Notes under the pieces: model-generated
Databases searched by the model: none
Told to the model about the DNA's origin: nothing
What the model saw: the letters and a program-made list of their open reading frames with translations, nothing else
Shown here: positions 11,235-22,700 of the stretch, piece by piece
Numbering within the stretch: position 1 is the first letter of the stretch
Layout: every line of letters begins with the position of its first letter
NCBI GenBank assembly: GCA_014607495.2
Contig: CP053148.1
Span: 11,780,001 to 11,844,000, forward strand
Length of the DNA stretch: 64,000 bases
Source: Carposina sasakii
Lineage: Eukaryota > Arthropoda > Insecta > Lepidoptera > Carposinidae
Direction of reading: 5' to 3'
Translations under genes and position numbers: made by a program

Positions 11235-11890
11235 GCCTCCGTGCTAGTGCCGCCTTCGCACGCACGCCCGTGATCGAACTCAGTGCTTCGTTTAGCAAAT
11301 GTACTGCCTCTACACTAGTTTTGGAGGGTCAGATTCGGTCGGGTGCAGATAGTCTTAGGATCAGTTAATCAATGATGTAAATAGCAGCTATTTGTGTACT
11401 ACCTACTATAACATCATGTAACTTTAGATGTGTGTATAGTGTAATTGTGTACGTGTCTTTGTTGTAGGTTCGTATGGTTCTTTACAATACATTGGTGGAA
11501 TTATATTGCCCAAAAATACCATAAATTCATTATGATGTTGGAGCGTTTACATTGAGATTTATTAAAATCCAACCTAATGCAATGATGAAGAACATAGGTA
11601 CAAAGTATGTAATAACAAAAAAAAAGTAAGTAAGTAGGTGGTGAGCAGGTGATGATTATTTTTAACTTTTTGTATTTTTTATATAAAGTTATCTATAATA
11701 TAATTATTCGACCAAAGATCAATGAAGTAAGAGGTATGTGCTTAGAATAACCATTAGATTTAATAGCAACTAGTCTGATTTAAATTTATTTGAACATCAC
11801 TTATTTCTCATGAAATGAAAAGATATTTTGTATTTTAACCTGAAATGAATTATAAGCAAAATGTAAGAAGTTACCGATTTTTTCAATAAA
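11235..11890 (+). other. probable 3'UTR of LRR gene with poly(A) signal
   Basis: AT-rich non-coding sequence after the stop. The first canonical AATAAA that I find is at 11885-11890, giving a 3'UTR of roughly 0.65 kb. Inference from position only. Confidence 0.45.
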
Positions 11891-12594
11891 CGGAAATATA
11901 AACCTTCTAAGTCTGCACCGCCTAAAACCATGTAGCCTGAAATACGTTACGTCCTGTATTCTCACTTAGCTCTAGCCTATGAAAATAAGCCCACTACCTG
12001 CTCACAAAATCGCGAACTTGTCCAGAACATAGAGAATCGCTCGCAATCATGTTATTTTTGTATGGAGAAGAGATTCCTAAACAGAAAAAGACGTACCTAG
12101 TCTAGGTACCTATGTAATAGACGTTATTCAACATTAAAACTTAGTTCTGTTAAGAGGTCCCTCATCTTACATCCTGTATATTATTAAGTACGTCAATTTT
12201 ATTAGTATTCTGTGGATAGGATGATTGAAAACGCGATTAAACGTTAACTTAACCCCAACTGCAAGTTTATGACATAGGTACCGTCTAAATGGCGGGTCGG
12301 AAAAACGCATTTATTTATCTATGAAACTCTGATGAAACTGTTCTTTAAGCACGATAATAGGTACATAGTTTTCCCCAAACTTGTCCCAACTTAGAAGGTT
12401 TTTATAGGTATGGTGTATTATTTTTGTATGTAACCAATATACCTAGTTTTGTTACTTACCATATTGTAGCTAAGTACTGTGAATTTCGGTGTTGTTTCAA
12501 ATAAATCATATTTTTCGCCATTACTTTAACGCCATTTTATTACTCCAAGCAAAAAATAGCATAATGGCCGTATACAGTAGGCTATTACCACTTC
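11891..12594. other. spacer, nothing recognised
   Basis: AT-rich, no supported gene or paired repeat. Confidence 0.5.
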
Positions 12595-12930
12595 TACAGG
12601 ATGTTTTTTGGTCGTCAACGTTCCCGAATACTACGGAATCTTCATCATCAAGATTATTTTTCTCCATGGATGGAAGCATACCTTGGATGTGTCTGGTTCC
12701 CAAGATATTAGGGTGCAAAGTTGAGTAAATACGAGTACATATACTGCGTTTTTTGTATAAATGCGCATAGACGCGCGTGGCAAGATTTTTTCACGAGAAA
12801 TAATTAATATCTGTCTATAAAAAAACAAACATACACTGGACCGCACTGGACACTATAAATTTCGCCCGATCAAGAAATTCAAAATTGTTAGTATAAAAAA
12901 AAAATTACATTATTTCCCAGCATTTTTTTA
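12595..12930 (+). mobile_element. ACAGGATGTTTTTTGGTCG repeat (family K), copy 1, 3'-truncated
   Basis: Starts ACAGGATGTTTTTTGGTCG, then CAACGTTCCCGAATAC, and follows the family order (AAAGTTGAGTAAATAC, TGCGCATAGACGCGCG, CACTATAAATTTCGCCCGAT, CCCAGCATTTTTTT). It then breaks off where an ACCGACTT element begins at 12931. Other copies: 15328-15717, 16293-16380, 46869-47245, 49940-50142, 53557-54092, 62284-62509. Full copies have inverted ends (TACAGGATG..CATCCTGTA). Confidence 0.75.
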
Positions 12931-13800
12931 ACCGACTTAAAATATTTTTTTTAAACGAAAAACTGACTTCCTCCCAAAACTCGAGCTTACTAAAGTAAAA
13001 TTTTACTAAAGGGAAAATATATATTGCGTTAAGCCGTGTACGACGTTTAGAAGGCATTATATTGTCAGATTTATATGCCAGCAAATGATTAAATAGGCCA
13101 CATGACAAAAGAGAGAAATGACTAGGCTTCGAAACTTTACGTCTGACAATATATAAGCAACATATAATTACACTTCTTCTTCCCGCCCTGTTCCCAATCA
13201 TTTGGGGTCGGTGCAATATGTAGGTACTCTTCTTTTAGTCATCCCTATTATCCGTCATCTCGTTATTCTCATGTCTACCTCTTCCTCTATAACCATCTTA
13301 CTTCAGACACGACTTAACGCAACATATAATTAGAAAGAAAGAAAGAAATTATTTATTCAGCATTCAAAAATGTTTCACAATACAGCCAAACAGAAAAACA
13401 TAATTATGCTGAAATGGACCCAGCTCACCATACAGCTGCAGACCAAAACAGATGGCCTGCAGCGCTGGTTTTCAGCAATTACACGACTTAACACAATTAT
13501 CTTCATCTTCATAAGCCTATTGCAGTCCACTACTGGACGTAGGATTCCCCTGCCATAGGGGGATTTTGTTACTAAAAAGTTCCACTATCTGTTTTTCGGC
13601 GGCTCCATCATCAGACCCTCTTTCCTTTATATTATGTGTAGCTGACCAAAATTCTCTATAAAAATCTAAAAACGGACTACTCGTGCCTATTATATTTGAG
13701 GATATCCCTAGATTCCTTAGAGATTCCATCATCAGATGTTATGTTTTATATGTACGAGTAGGTGACTAAAACGCTCAGTAAAAGTGTAATAAAAAAAAAT
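12931..13800 (-). mobile_element. ACCGACTTC-type element, reverse copy
   Basis: Reverse-complement counterpart of much of 35640-37140: CTCCCAAAACTCGAGCTTAC, GTAAAATTTTACTAAAGG, CCCAATCATTTGGGGTCGG, CTATAACCATCTTACTTC and GATTCCATCATCAGATG all recur inverted there. It lacks the LINE insertion present in that copy, so the site at about 13150 is an empty site. Right edge approximate. Confidence 0.7.
13331..13482 (-). mobile_element. SINE-like insertion with GAAA repeats
   Basis: Sequence present in this copy of the ACCGACTTC element but absent at the matching place in the 35-37 kb copy (near 35940). On the + strand it begins GAAAGAAAGAAAGAAATTAT then TTATTCAGC, the style of reversed lepidopteran SINE/LINE tails. 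Edges inferred from the alignment of the two copies. Confidence 0.5.
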
Positions 13801-14629
13801 AAAACAGACTTACAAATGCGTGAACACCTAAAAATTAAAAAATATTCCTAATATTCGAGGATTGCCTAATACTATAATTTTCTAAACTATGTCAAGTAAT
13901 TAAATAAACCAGCTAAATATCAGTTATACTTATATCCTATTGTTTTTTGGATGTGGTGCCAGCCGTATTAATAGCCGCGAACAAGAGACGTGCGGCGCGG
14001 TGGGACGCAAGGCGCGTGGAAGTGATACCATGAGGCGGGCAACTATGACCCTCGTGTCAAAAATACTGAATTTTCGGATGCGCAAATCGGTTCATAAATT
14101 GCTTTCTTTTTTGTTTGTTGGTATTTGTTCTGAGGTAACACGGTTTTGTTGTACCATCCCTGGGTCACACATTAAAAAAAAACATACAACTTATTCTTAA
14201 TATTTTTTGATCATTGGGTACTTTTTTCTCCTCATTAGGTTTAATATTCATTTATCTACTGGCACCGACTCCAAAAAACAATAGGTATATAAGTATAACT
14301 ATTGTAAGATATTTAGCTGGTTTAACTTTTTACTTTGACATAGTCGGTTAAAATTATAGTATTAGGTTCTAATTCGTCTAGATATTAGGAATAATTTTTA
14401 GTTTTTTTTATGTATGTTCACGCATTTGAAGTCATTTTTTTTTAAAAGTTAATTATTTTCAAAACATAGTTTTTTTGTTGGATAGAGTTCACCCTTCTGA
14501 GGTGGTCCCATTGTCACCAGGTCAGGATCTGATGATGGGATAGGCCAAGAGAAATCTAAAGGGCAACCACCGAAAATTGTCCATGCTCGTATGGTGTTTT
14601 TTGTTACGTAATCATGTCTTACTCAGGTA
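13801..14629. repeat. decayed ACCGACTTC/GGCACCGACTCC repeat sequence
   Basis: Contains CTGGCACCGACTCCAAAAA (14259-14277), a motif shared with 15717 and 62700, and the segment GAGGTGGTCCCATTGTCACC, then AGGTCAGGATCTGATGATGG (about 14500-14540), shared with 35530-35590 and 61680-61730. No coding sequence. Confidence 0.55.
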
Positions 14630-15265
14630 TATGCTTCAGGATATCAACATCTAATGCTGCTGTGCTGATGATGAAGCCACAGAACTCCTTAACAGTTAGG
14701 AGTTGGGATACAATACTGCGATTGGTCGATGGAAACTATTTAGTAGTATCGCGTAGGGCAAACGTGTATACTCGAAAAACATACTGATGCTGCTGTGCTG
14801 AATGATGACGCTACAGAACCTCCTTTGAAGTCGGTTAGGAGTTGGGGGATAGTACAGACTACTGCAATTGGTCCATGAAAACTATTCGAGTAGTATGTAG
14901 GGCCCTGACGTGTTACTTGAATCAACATCTGATGCTGCTGTGCTGATGATGAAGCTACAGAACTCCTTAACGGTTAGGAGTCGGGAGACAGTACTGCAAT
15001 TGGTCGATGGAAACTATTTAGTAGTATAAATATTCACACACACTTCACAACACATTGACCTAGTCCCACACTAAGATCCCTAAGGTCTTGTGTCGTGGGT
15101 ACTAAGCAACGGTATATAAATACATAGATAAGTATATATAGTAGTATGTAGGGTTAACGTGTTACTTGAATCAACATCTGATGCTGCTGTGCTGATGATG
15201 AAGCTACAGAATTCCTTAACGGTTAGGAGTTGGGAGACAGTACTGCAATTGGTCGATGGAAACGC
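14630..15265 (+). repeat. minisatellite, 129-144-bp unit, about 4 copies
   Basis: Unit landmarks TGATGCTGCTGTGCTGATGA (or the variant TAATGC) start at about 14652, 14785, 14929 and 15179; the last gap includes an insertion of about 115 bp (15028-15142). Each unit runs through CTCCTTAACGGTTAGGAG, GTACTGCAATTGGTCGATGG and TAGTAGTATGTAGGG. A sister array is at 61815-62290. Confidence 0.85.
15028..15142 (+). repeat. dispersed lepidopteran repeat inside the minisatellite
   Basis: Interrupts one minisatellite unit. Motifs CTTCACAACACATTGACC, GGTCTTGTGTCGTGGGTACT and AAGCAACGG recur at 52893-52990 and resemble tails of lepidopteran LINE/SINE repeats. TAGTAGTA occurs on both sides. Confidence 0.6.
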
Positions 15266-15327
15266 TAACGTGATATTTATACGGGTAGGTACTACTCCTA
15301 AGATGGTAACGATGAAATCCTTAAGTA

Positions 15328-15717
15328 TACAGGATGTTTTTTCGTTGTCACCCTTAACTAAGGGTACGTACTCTATACATCAAATAAAGTAAGTTTATGC
15401 CAAAAAAAATGCTGAGAAACGATGTAAATTTTTTTTAAACAACTTTTTTATTACTTGATCGGGCGAAATTTATAGTGTCCAGTGTTTATGCTATTTTTTT
15501 TCATAGACAGATATTAGTCATTTCTCCAAAAAATCTTGCTACGCGCGTCTATGTGCATCTATGCAGAAAAACGCAGTCTATTTACTCAACTTTGGACCCT
15601 AATATTTTGGAAACCAGACACTTCCCAGGTATGCTTCCAAGGAGAAAAATGATCGTGATGATCTCCTCATCATCACGATCATTACGTAGTTTTCGGGAAC
15701 GTTGACATCCCAAAAAC
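15328..15717 (-). mobile_element. family K repeat, copy 2 (reverse)
   Basis: Begins TACAGGATGTTTTTTCG and reads the family in reverse: CTTGATCGGGCGAAATTTAT, CTACGCGCGTCTATGTGC, ACTCAACTTTGGACCC, TTTTCGGGAACGTTGAC. Immediately joined to a GGCACCGACTCC repeat at its end. Confidence 0.75.
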
Positions 15718-15905
15718 GGCACCGACTCCAAAAAATAAGTGATAATTATAAATAGTTAAAGATGATGTTAAATTATTAGGTATTAAGTTGTAAACATTTA
15801 AATAATTTTAGATATTTAGTATGTATTAAGTAGATAAATTAGTTACGTTATTTATCGCTTTTTAGTTAAAGTTTGAGTTGCTTAATTTTTTTTAAAGTCA
15901 GTTTA
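15718..15905 (+). repeat. GGCACCGACTCC repeat
   Basis: ACCGACTCCAAAAAATAAGT, GATAATTATAAATAGTTAAA and GTTACGTTATTTATCGC recur almost unchanged at 62706-62880. Confidence 0.7.
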
Positions 15906-15930
15906 TTTGGCATAAACACAGAATATTATA

Positions 15931-16290
15931 CTGGGTGTAAAAATACAACTTTGTTCTTTTAATACCTCGTATTCTTTGTTTGTTTGTTCATTTTTTCTAT
16001 GGAAGCACCCCTGGGAAACCACGGGTTTCCAAGATATTGAGGTCCAAAGTTAGTACATTAATATTATCATTTTTTTTACATAAATCCATCTGAAATCGGT
16101 TAACAAACATTTTATTCAAAGATACCATGTCAAAATGTTATAATGTTAGTTTTGTTGCTTGCAATAAAATGACAGTATTTTTTCATAATTTTTTTGTCGT
16201 TTCCCAGGGTTGGTTACATAGAAGAAAATGACCATAACCTTACAAAGAATACGAGGTATTAAAAAAACATCGTTGTCTTTTTACACCCTG
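15931..16290. mobile_element. MITE with about 50-bp TIRs, TA target
   Basis: The left end CTGGGTGTAAAAATACAAC and TTTAATACCTCGTATTC is mirrored on the right by GAATACGAGGTATTAAA and TTTTTACACCCTG. TA on both sides (15929-15930, 16291-16292). It sits within a family K copy: the K motif GGCATAAAC precedes it and the K 3' end follows it at 16293. Confidence 0.8.
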
Positions 16291-16292
16291 TA

Positions 16293-16380
16293 TGTACTTC
16301 GGGCGTAAACTTACTTTATTTGATGGATAGAGTACGTACCCTTCGTTAGTTATGGGTGGCACCGAAAAAACATCCTGTAT
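16293..16380 (+). mobile_element. family K repeat, 3' end fragment
   Basis: AAACTTACTTTATTTGATGG, AGAGTACGTACCCTTCG and AAAAAACATCCTGTA are the family K 3' end, cut off by the MITE at 15931-16290. Confidence 0.7.
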
Positions 16381-17915
16381 ACTCAATAAACTATGGTAAA
16401 CGCTATCCCTGGTTACCGCATTCATTATTTTATTACCTATCATTTATAACATTTCCTACCATGGATACAGAAATATCCACCCTTAAAAAGTCCTTAGATT
16501 ACCTACAATAATCGAATAGAGTTCCACGCAAGTTGATTAGCAGAAGTTCTGTGGCTGCATTAGCAAGATAAAATATGAAGCGCAATATGAGGTGTATTAT
16601 TATTAAAGATTATTAGGTACATACAGTCACGCCCATTATCCCCCAAAGAGGTTAGGCAGAAGTGGGCAAATTACACACCTACTTTTCACCAGTTAGCTTG
16701 TTAAGTTTCCATGTGGTAATGGGTGAGCCTACCGCCGCTTCTCCGGCACAAATACAACAGTCTAGCCATCGTTAACGAATCCAATAGGAAGCGTTTCCAA
16801 GTCATTCTAAATAGGTATTAGCGTCAGCGCCTCGGCCGTTAAATACCAGGGTGCTCCACGAGCAGGTGAGGTTGACTTTAGCTAAATTAGGAGTAGTAGC
16901 ATCTTATAAGTAGGTGGCTGTAGGCACCTAGCCTAGGTATCTTGGTAGAGTGAAGTACGGCCACGATGCACGGCTTGACGACGACGACGACGTCGACATT
17001 GAAATATAAGAGATACCAAGACTTGCTTCTCCACCTACTGCACGCACTCTATTATGAAGATGGCTAAATACGTAGAATGATACATAAAATAATTTAGCTA
17101 GCTAATTTACTAAGATAAACTCAGCCATAGGCACGGAGTAAACCTAGATTTCCACGACATGACATGATGTCGTAGCACAACACGATGTCGTACGTGTTTT
17201 ATGCAGGTTTATTAGCAAGACACAAGGGGGTAAGCACGTTAGTGATATTTTTCACGCTCTGAAACGCTATGGACAATAATAAGAGTATAACAAGTGTTTT
17301 TGTCTTCTACCGCATTCCGCTATAAGGCATTTCCGTGAATGAATAGCGTTTTTACCTACTAGCACAGATATGATAATGCTACTAGGGAACATTGTTAACC
17401 ATTAGCAGCCATTAGCCCTTCTGATAGCCCTTCTCTGTATGCAGATCTAAGCTAAGTTGCTGGCTGGTGTCAAAAACTCTATCTCTACCAAACGCGCTGC
17501 AAGGTCTAGTTGGTAAGTTACGGATTTCTCATGAACTTATGATTCTGTTTGATCATAGTTTGATCGTACAACATTATCTTTCTAAATAATGGCAACACTT
17601 TTTTTTTCTTTTTCTTTCCCGAACTGTCAATGTCAAATGGAAAGTTCTGGTTCTAGGGACAGATATGATTATCCAATATTTGTATCGATATTTTTTATGA
17701 ATAAATTTAATCAAGAATACTACAATATTTTTAAATAAAGGTCAATTTTAAAAGGAAAGATAAGCATATGACATATTATATTCATAGTTTAATGAAAAGA
17801 CTCATAATATTTTAATCGGTAAATCTGCAAATTTTTTAAATTTACTGTGAAATTTATAAAATGAAATAATAAAAAAAGAACCTAAAACACTACAATAAAA
17901 GACACCTATTATGTA
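16381..17915. other. spacer, mostly unique sequence
   Basis: No gene or clear repeat pair. Minor points: a short GAC run at about 16979-16993, and GATGTCGTA motifs in both orientations at about 17160-17195. Confidence 0.5.
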
Positions 17916-18345
17916 CTAGCTGTGCCCGCGACTTCGTCCACGTGAAATAGTGACTCGGTAGCATTTTTAATTTTTTAAGCTTATGATTTTGTAAGTAAAA
18001 CACGTGTACATGAAAATAAGTTATTTTATTTTCTGGGCCCTAAGCTTTTTCGCCGACGTCATCACACAAAATCTTTTACCCCCTTTTTTACAAAGGGTAT
18101 TTTTTTACAAACTTTGAATGTTGTATTTATTTATATCTAATTAAAAGCCTAAAAAATAAGTTTTAAGCTTTTAGCTTAAAAATGACGTAATTTCCATAGA
18201 AACTTTCATTCCCTATATCAACCCTTACAGTAGTCTATGTCCTTTCTCAGGCTCTAGATTTCATTGAAATCAGTTCAGTAGTTTAGGCGTGATTACGTAA
18301 CACACAGACAGACAGAGTTACTTTCGCATTTATAATTAGTAAGGA
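17916..18345 (-). mobile_element. non-autonomous Helitron (reverse)
   Basis: Read on the minus strand it starts TCCTTACTAATTATAAATGC and GAAAGTAACTCTGTCTGTC and ends in CGTGGACGAAGTCGCGGGC then ACAGCTAG, with A before and T after. Helitron ends and insertion preference are therefore intact. It lies only about 60 bp upstream of the DRE-like box of Zer1. Confidence 0.8.
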
Positions 18346-18407
18346 TACTTATATCGGTTTTCTTAAATATCGGATATTGTATCGATTTGATTCTTAGTGA
18401 TTATCGC

Positions 18408-18415
18408 TATCGATA
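18408..18415 (+). promoter_or_regulatory. DRE-like box TATCGATA, probable Zer1 core promoter
   Basis: Palindromic TATCGATA about 300 bp upstream of the Zer1 ATG, with two more ATCGAT-type motifs nearby (about 18389, 17682). In insects this motif binds DREF at housekeeping promoters. That Zer1 uses it is inferred. Confidence 0.4.
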
Positions 18416-18544
18416 CGACAAGAAGACGAAACACTACTATTGTCTGTGTCTGGCTGTTGCGTTGTGCAAAATATATGTGGGTTTAGCTTCATTATTAGTA
18501 CATTTAATTTATTATTGATTGCTTTATGTAACAAGATTGAACGT

Positions 18545-18713
18545 GTAAGTGGATATGTGGTGTCATCTGAAAAAATAAATGCCTGAAGTGGTGAAATTAC
18601 CAGAAGATAATGTCAGTAAGCAGTTTCCATAGCAGTGCTGTGTATTTTCTCTCTGCGTGAAATCTACGAGTCCTTCCTATATCCATTTTTATTTTTCTTT
18701 GTGTGAAATCCAG
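18545..18713 (+). other. probable 5'UTR intron of Zer1
   Basis: A strong donor GT|GTAAGT at 18545 and an acceptor-like ATTTTTCTTTGTGTGAAATC-CAG ending at 18713 would remove 169 bp just upstream of the ATG at 18715. Seen as splice-like signals only; no transcript is available. Confidence 0.4.
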
Positions 18714-18714
18714 A

Positions 18715-19752
18715 ATGTCTTCCCTACAGCAGTATTTTCGGCAAAATGAGCCAGATGTATTTTCCGTGCACGATAGTTCTCCAGGTTCATTGTTTGATAT
18801 CACTATGGACTACATCGTGAACAACCTGCACATTATTACAACATTTGATCCCGCTAGCAGATGGCGCAAATTAAAAGATGATGTTATTTTGCCAGTAGAG
18901 ATATGTGAAAAGTTTTTGCAGGCCTACCAGAAGAACAACCGCGTGAACGATAATATCGCGAATATTTTTCGGGATCGATCCCGTACGCGCCTTCATTCTA
19001 TCAGATTGAGAAATGCTCGCATCACAGATGAGGGCCTTCGAAGCCTAATGGCGCATCAACCTTACGAGGTAGAACTCAATCAATGTGAATATTTATCACA
19101 AACATCCTTGGAGACAATTAACAACTATAGCCAAAACTTGATCTCTCTCAAATTTGGCCCACATACCTATGTGCTGTCACAAGATGAGACAATGTTTACC
19201 AAAAGCTGCTATGTAATCAAAGCACCAAACTTAAAGCTGCTGTCGGTCCAAAGGAGGGGTCCTATAATATTCCCTCTGCAGCTACTGAAACCGTTGACAC
19301 ATTTAACTTACTTGGATCTCACAGAATGCTCATCGGCTGGCACTATTTGGGCTATAAATGAATTAAAGAATTTGCGATCACTTATTTTGCATGGGGTGCC
19401 CTGGATTAAAGATGTTATATCTAGATTGACTACATTACACACTCTTCGTCTCCTTGATATATCACAATTTCAAGATAAAAATGGCAAATTCAATAATCCC
19501 AATGAAGTATTGTCAAAGCTTGTTACTAATCTGGTTCATTTGGAGTCTTTGGATATTTCGGGAACAAATTTAGCCGGATCGGGTGCAGCTACAGCTACAA
19601 CTGTGGAGGACAACTCTGGAAATATACAGAGGGCTGTAGTCCGCTGCGACATTCCCGGCCTGGTAACAAGAGTCAACAGGCCATTCGAGTTTCTGGGATT
19701 ATATGGCACTCACCATGGAGCATGCAAGCGACATGATATTCCAGCTAAAGTG
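18715..19752 (+). CDS. Zer1: Zer1 coding exon 1 (VHL-box and LRR region)
   Basis: 346 codons, ATG to donor GTG|GTAAGT, phase 0. Family hallmarks: SRTRLHSIRLRNARITDEGL, LTHLTYLDLTECSSAG, LRLLDISQF, HLESLDISGTNL, FEFLGLYGTHHG. The VHL/BC-box helix has SLFDIT, without the Cys often seen in BC boxes. Confidence 0.97.
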
Positions 19753-22700
19753 GTAAGTAGTATTTAAATTCCAGGACCATATCTTTCTAACCAGATTCTA
19801 ATGAGCTCTTGTCCTCTAGGTTACCTACCTATGAGATAACATGTCTAGCTAGAGTGTGTCATAACCAGTGGTCGGAGTAGGTATATTGAATTAAGGTCAT
19901 TGACATCAAACGTATATGTTAATATGGATACGCCTCCGAGTTTCCGGATTATTATGATAAAAATAAAATAAAAATACCGAAACTTCGAAATTATTACATG
20001 AAACTAGTTAAAAATGTATCAATACTCTCAACGCTATGCTGCTAGTTTTTGGAAACTCCTGTACATTCCAGAAAAATGCATGTCCATGTTATGATATCAT
20101 GACGCAAGTATGTAAAATCAATATACCTACTCCGTCCACTGGTCATAACTATTTCAGTCAAATAGAATGCTATATTATTTTTGTGAGATTTTACAGATGT
20201 AGGTGTATAAAACAAGCAATTTTTGTCAAAGTGTAGTCTAAGGGTCTCCCCACATTTATCGACGCGGAATCAGCTTAAGCCGAGTGCATATCAGATCAGC
20301 AATCAGCTGTTGCGGCGGCTGTTCACTTACGTTCGGCAGTCGACTCCTCCGAATGGCCGCCACGACTTCTGTTTTCGGCATGCGAGCGGATCATTCAACT
20401 TGCGTTCAACCGTCTCCGGCGCTATACGGCAGCAGTCGGAAACGTTCCGCTGGATTCAGCACCATACGGATGCGATGAGTAATCGACAAACGGCGTCGTG
20501 TCGCGTCGTCCGAGCTGAGCCAATGCGAATGGTATTCAAATTCAAGTTCAAAATCATTTATTCGACATGAAACCATTAACAACTTGTTTGTCGATTGTCT
20601 AATTATATGTTACTTTCTATGTTCGCACCCCAAAATGAAACCGCTACCAAACAAAAAAGGACGTGAATTTAAACATATGACAACGGTCACCACCCCAAGG
20701 TGCGATTTGTTACGGTCTGTCAGGCATAAGTTAGCGATTCGGGGCTTAATAGCCACCAACGTGGAGCTAATAAGAGTTAAGGTCGCCTAAAAACGAAATT
20801 CAGGAGAGCTGCTACACAGTTCTCCTTTATTGCAAAACCAACATTAGGTCTGACACACCGCATGATTCTACTATTACTGTTACACTATTTCAGTGAAGTG
20901 TCATTGCTTGGAAGAAGAAATAGCAAGAAAACTCCCAGCGACACAGTCAAAACTAAGTAACATATTAACAAAAGAAATTAGTAACGTTTAACCTTATTTC
21001 GTAGCACTGGCGGCTTCTTAATTTTTAGATGGGGGTTCACATTTTTTTAAAATGAGCGCATGCAAAATTTAGGGATGGTGCGTATTTACGCGACCTGGTT
21101 TTAAAACCAGGTTTTTAATTGGAAGTACGTAAACCAGGTACGGGCCGAAATACGCGGAAGACTGAAGGTATTTCCCTTGCAAGTATCGTAGTGATAGTTT
21201 GAATCCAAAATTAAACCTTAGGCTATATCTATTAAGGTGTATAATCGCACTATCTGAAAAAAGTACTTTCAAAGTAAAAAAATATTTTTTTGCCAGCGAG
21301 ATTATAACACGCAGCTTTATTGAAATAAGGACTATTTTTCTCTGAAATACTTTAGTACCAAGGCATCGGCGCCCGGCAACCCGTGGAATACTTGAAGGAA
21401 TGAAAGTATTTATTTTGTAGCACGATTATGTTCTTTATGTCTCAGAAAATTAGGATAATATTTCTATAAAAACCTTATTAACAACTTGGTACAAGTTGTT
21501 TGTTTACAATACATACTTTGTACAGCGGACTCGAAATATGAAGCACGACTATAGATACGTGAGCAAGCTCCTGCTGACAGCGCCAAAGCTGCAGCGCTGG
21601 AGTTTCAAAAGTGTGCAAAAGTAGGTAGTCTAATGGAAATTCTGTGCCCGCTGCTGCTGACGGCGCCGGAGCTATACCCGGATTGGACCTCCAAAAGTGT
21701 GCAAAAGTGGGCAGTCTAATGGATGTGCTGTGTTCGCTTCTGCTGATAGCACCGGAGCTGTACCCGTTTTGGACCTCCAAAAGTGTGCAAAAGTAGGCAG
21801 TCTAAAGGATGTGCTATGCCCGTTTCTGCTGATGTCGCAGGAGCTGTACCCTGTTTGGACCTCCATGAGTGTGCAAAAGTGGGCAGTCTAATAGATGTGC
21901 TGTGACCGCTTCTGCTAACGACGCAGGAGCTGTACCCGGTTTGGACCTCCAAAAGTGTGCAGGAGTAGGAAGTCTCGTAGACATGCTGTGCACTGTGAAA
22001 CTGTTTTGGTACATGCATACTGTAATTAAAACTTCCAACAACAAGTATGGTACACATGAGAATGAAGTATTTAAAGTATTTCGCTGTCCTATAATCGCTA
22101 TAATGTTCCTTATTACAGTCACGATCACGAGAATAAATTTCCTACGTAGTTAAAAATACTTCAATCAAAGTATCTGGAAATCTGGTTTTTAGCCCTGGTA
22201 CGAATTGATGGACGTACTTTGAAACCCTGGTATGCAAATCGTCAAGTACGACCCATGTCCAGCAAAATTACAGACAGGAAACGCCGCGCGTGTTGAACCG
22301 ATGCATGAACCGATTCTCACTCTAATTAAAATTCAGATGACCCAATGAAACACATTAAAGTCAATGAAACCATATCGCGTTCTAACTCGGACTAAGCGAC
22401 ATCTAGTGACCGCATACGCAAACTACGAATGTGAGCGGCGCTCCAGATTAGGCAAATTTTTCATACGAAATCTTCTGTTTCACCCGCCGGTCCATGCCGG
22501 TATGTCTCGTTCGCACTAATTGAATACAGTACTAGGAATCGTACCAAATTTTGTTTCATTGGAGCGCGATCGCTAGCGCTCCACTTGAGACGAACGCGTA
22601 GTTACTATTGTATAAACATAGTAGAATTGAAAGATAATCTATACATATAATAAAAATGTAACGGATCGCTGTCTGTACATGGAAGATATATAAGAAAAAA

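Noticed and set aside
10784..11298. Minus-strand ORFs of up to 147 aa opposite the last LRR exon
   Set aside because: Arg/Ser-rich shadow frames of GC-rich coding sequence on the other strand.
18703..18714. Zer1 start four codons upstream (GTG)
   Set aside because: It is not an ATG and lies in a probable splice acceptor; the ATG at 18715 fits the family.
21478..22153. Several overlapping ORFs of 64-113 aa on both strands
   Set aside because: They are produced by the 86-bp minisatellite; similar peptides in shifted frames are repeat artefacts.
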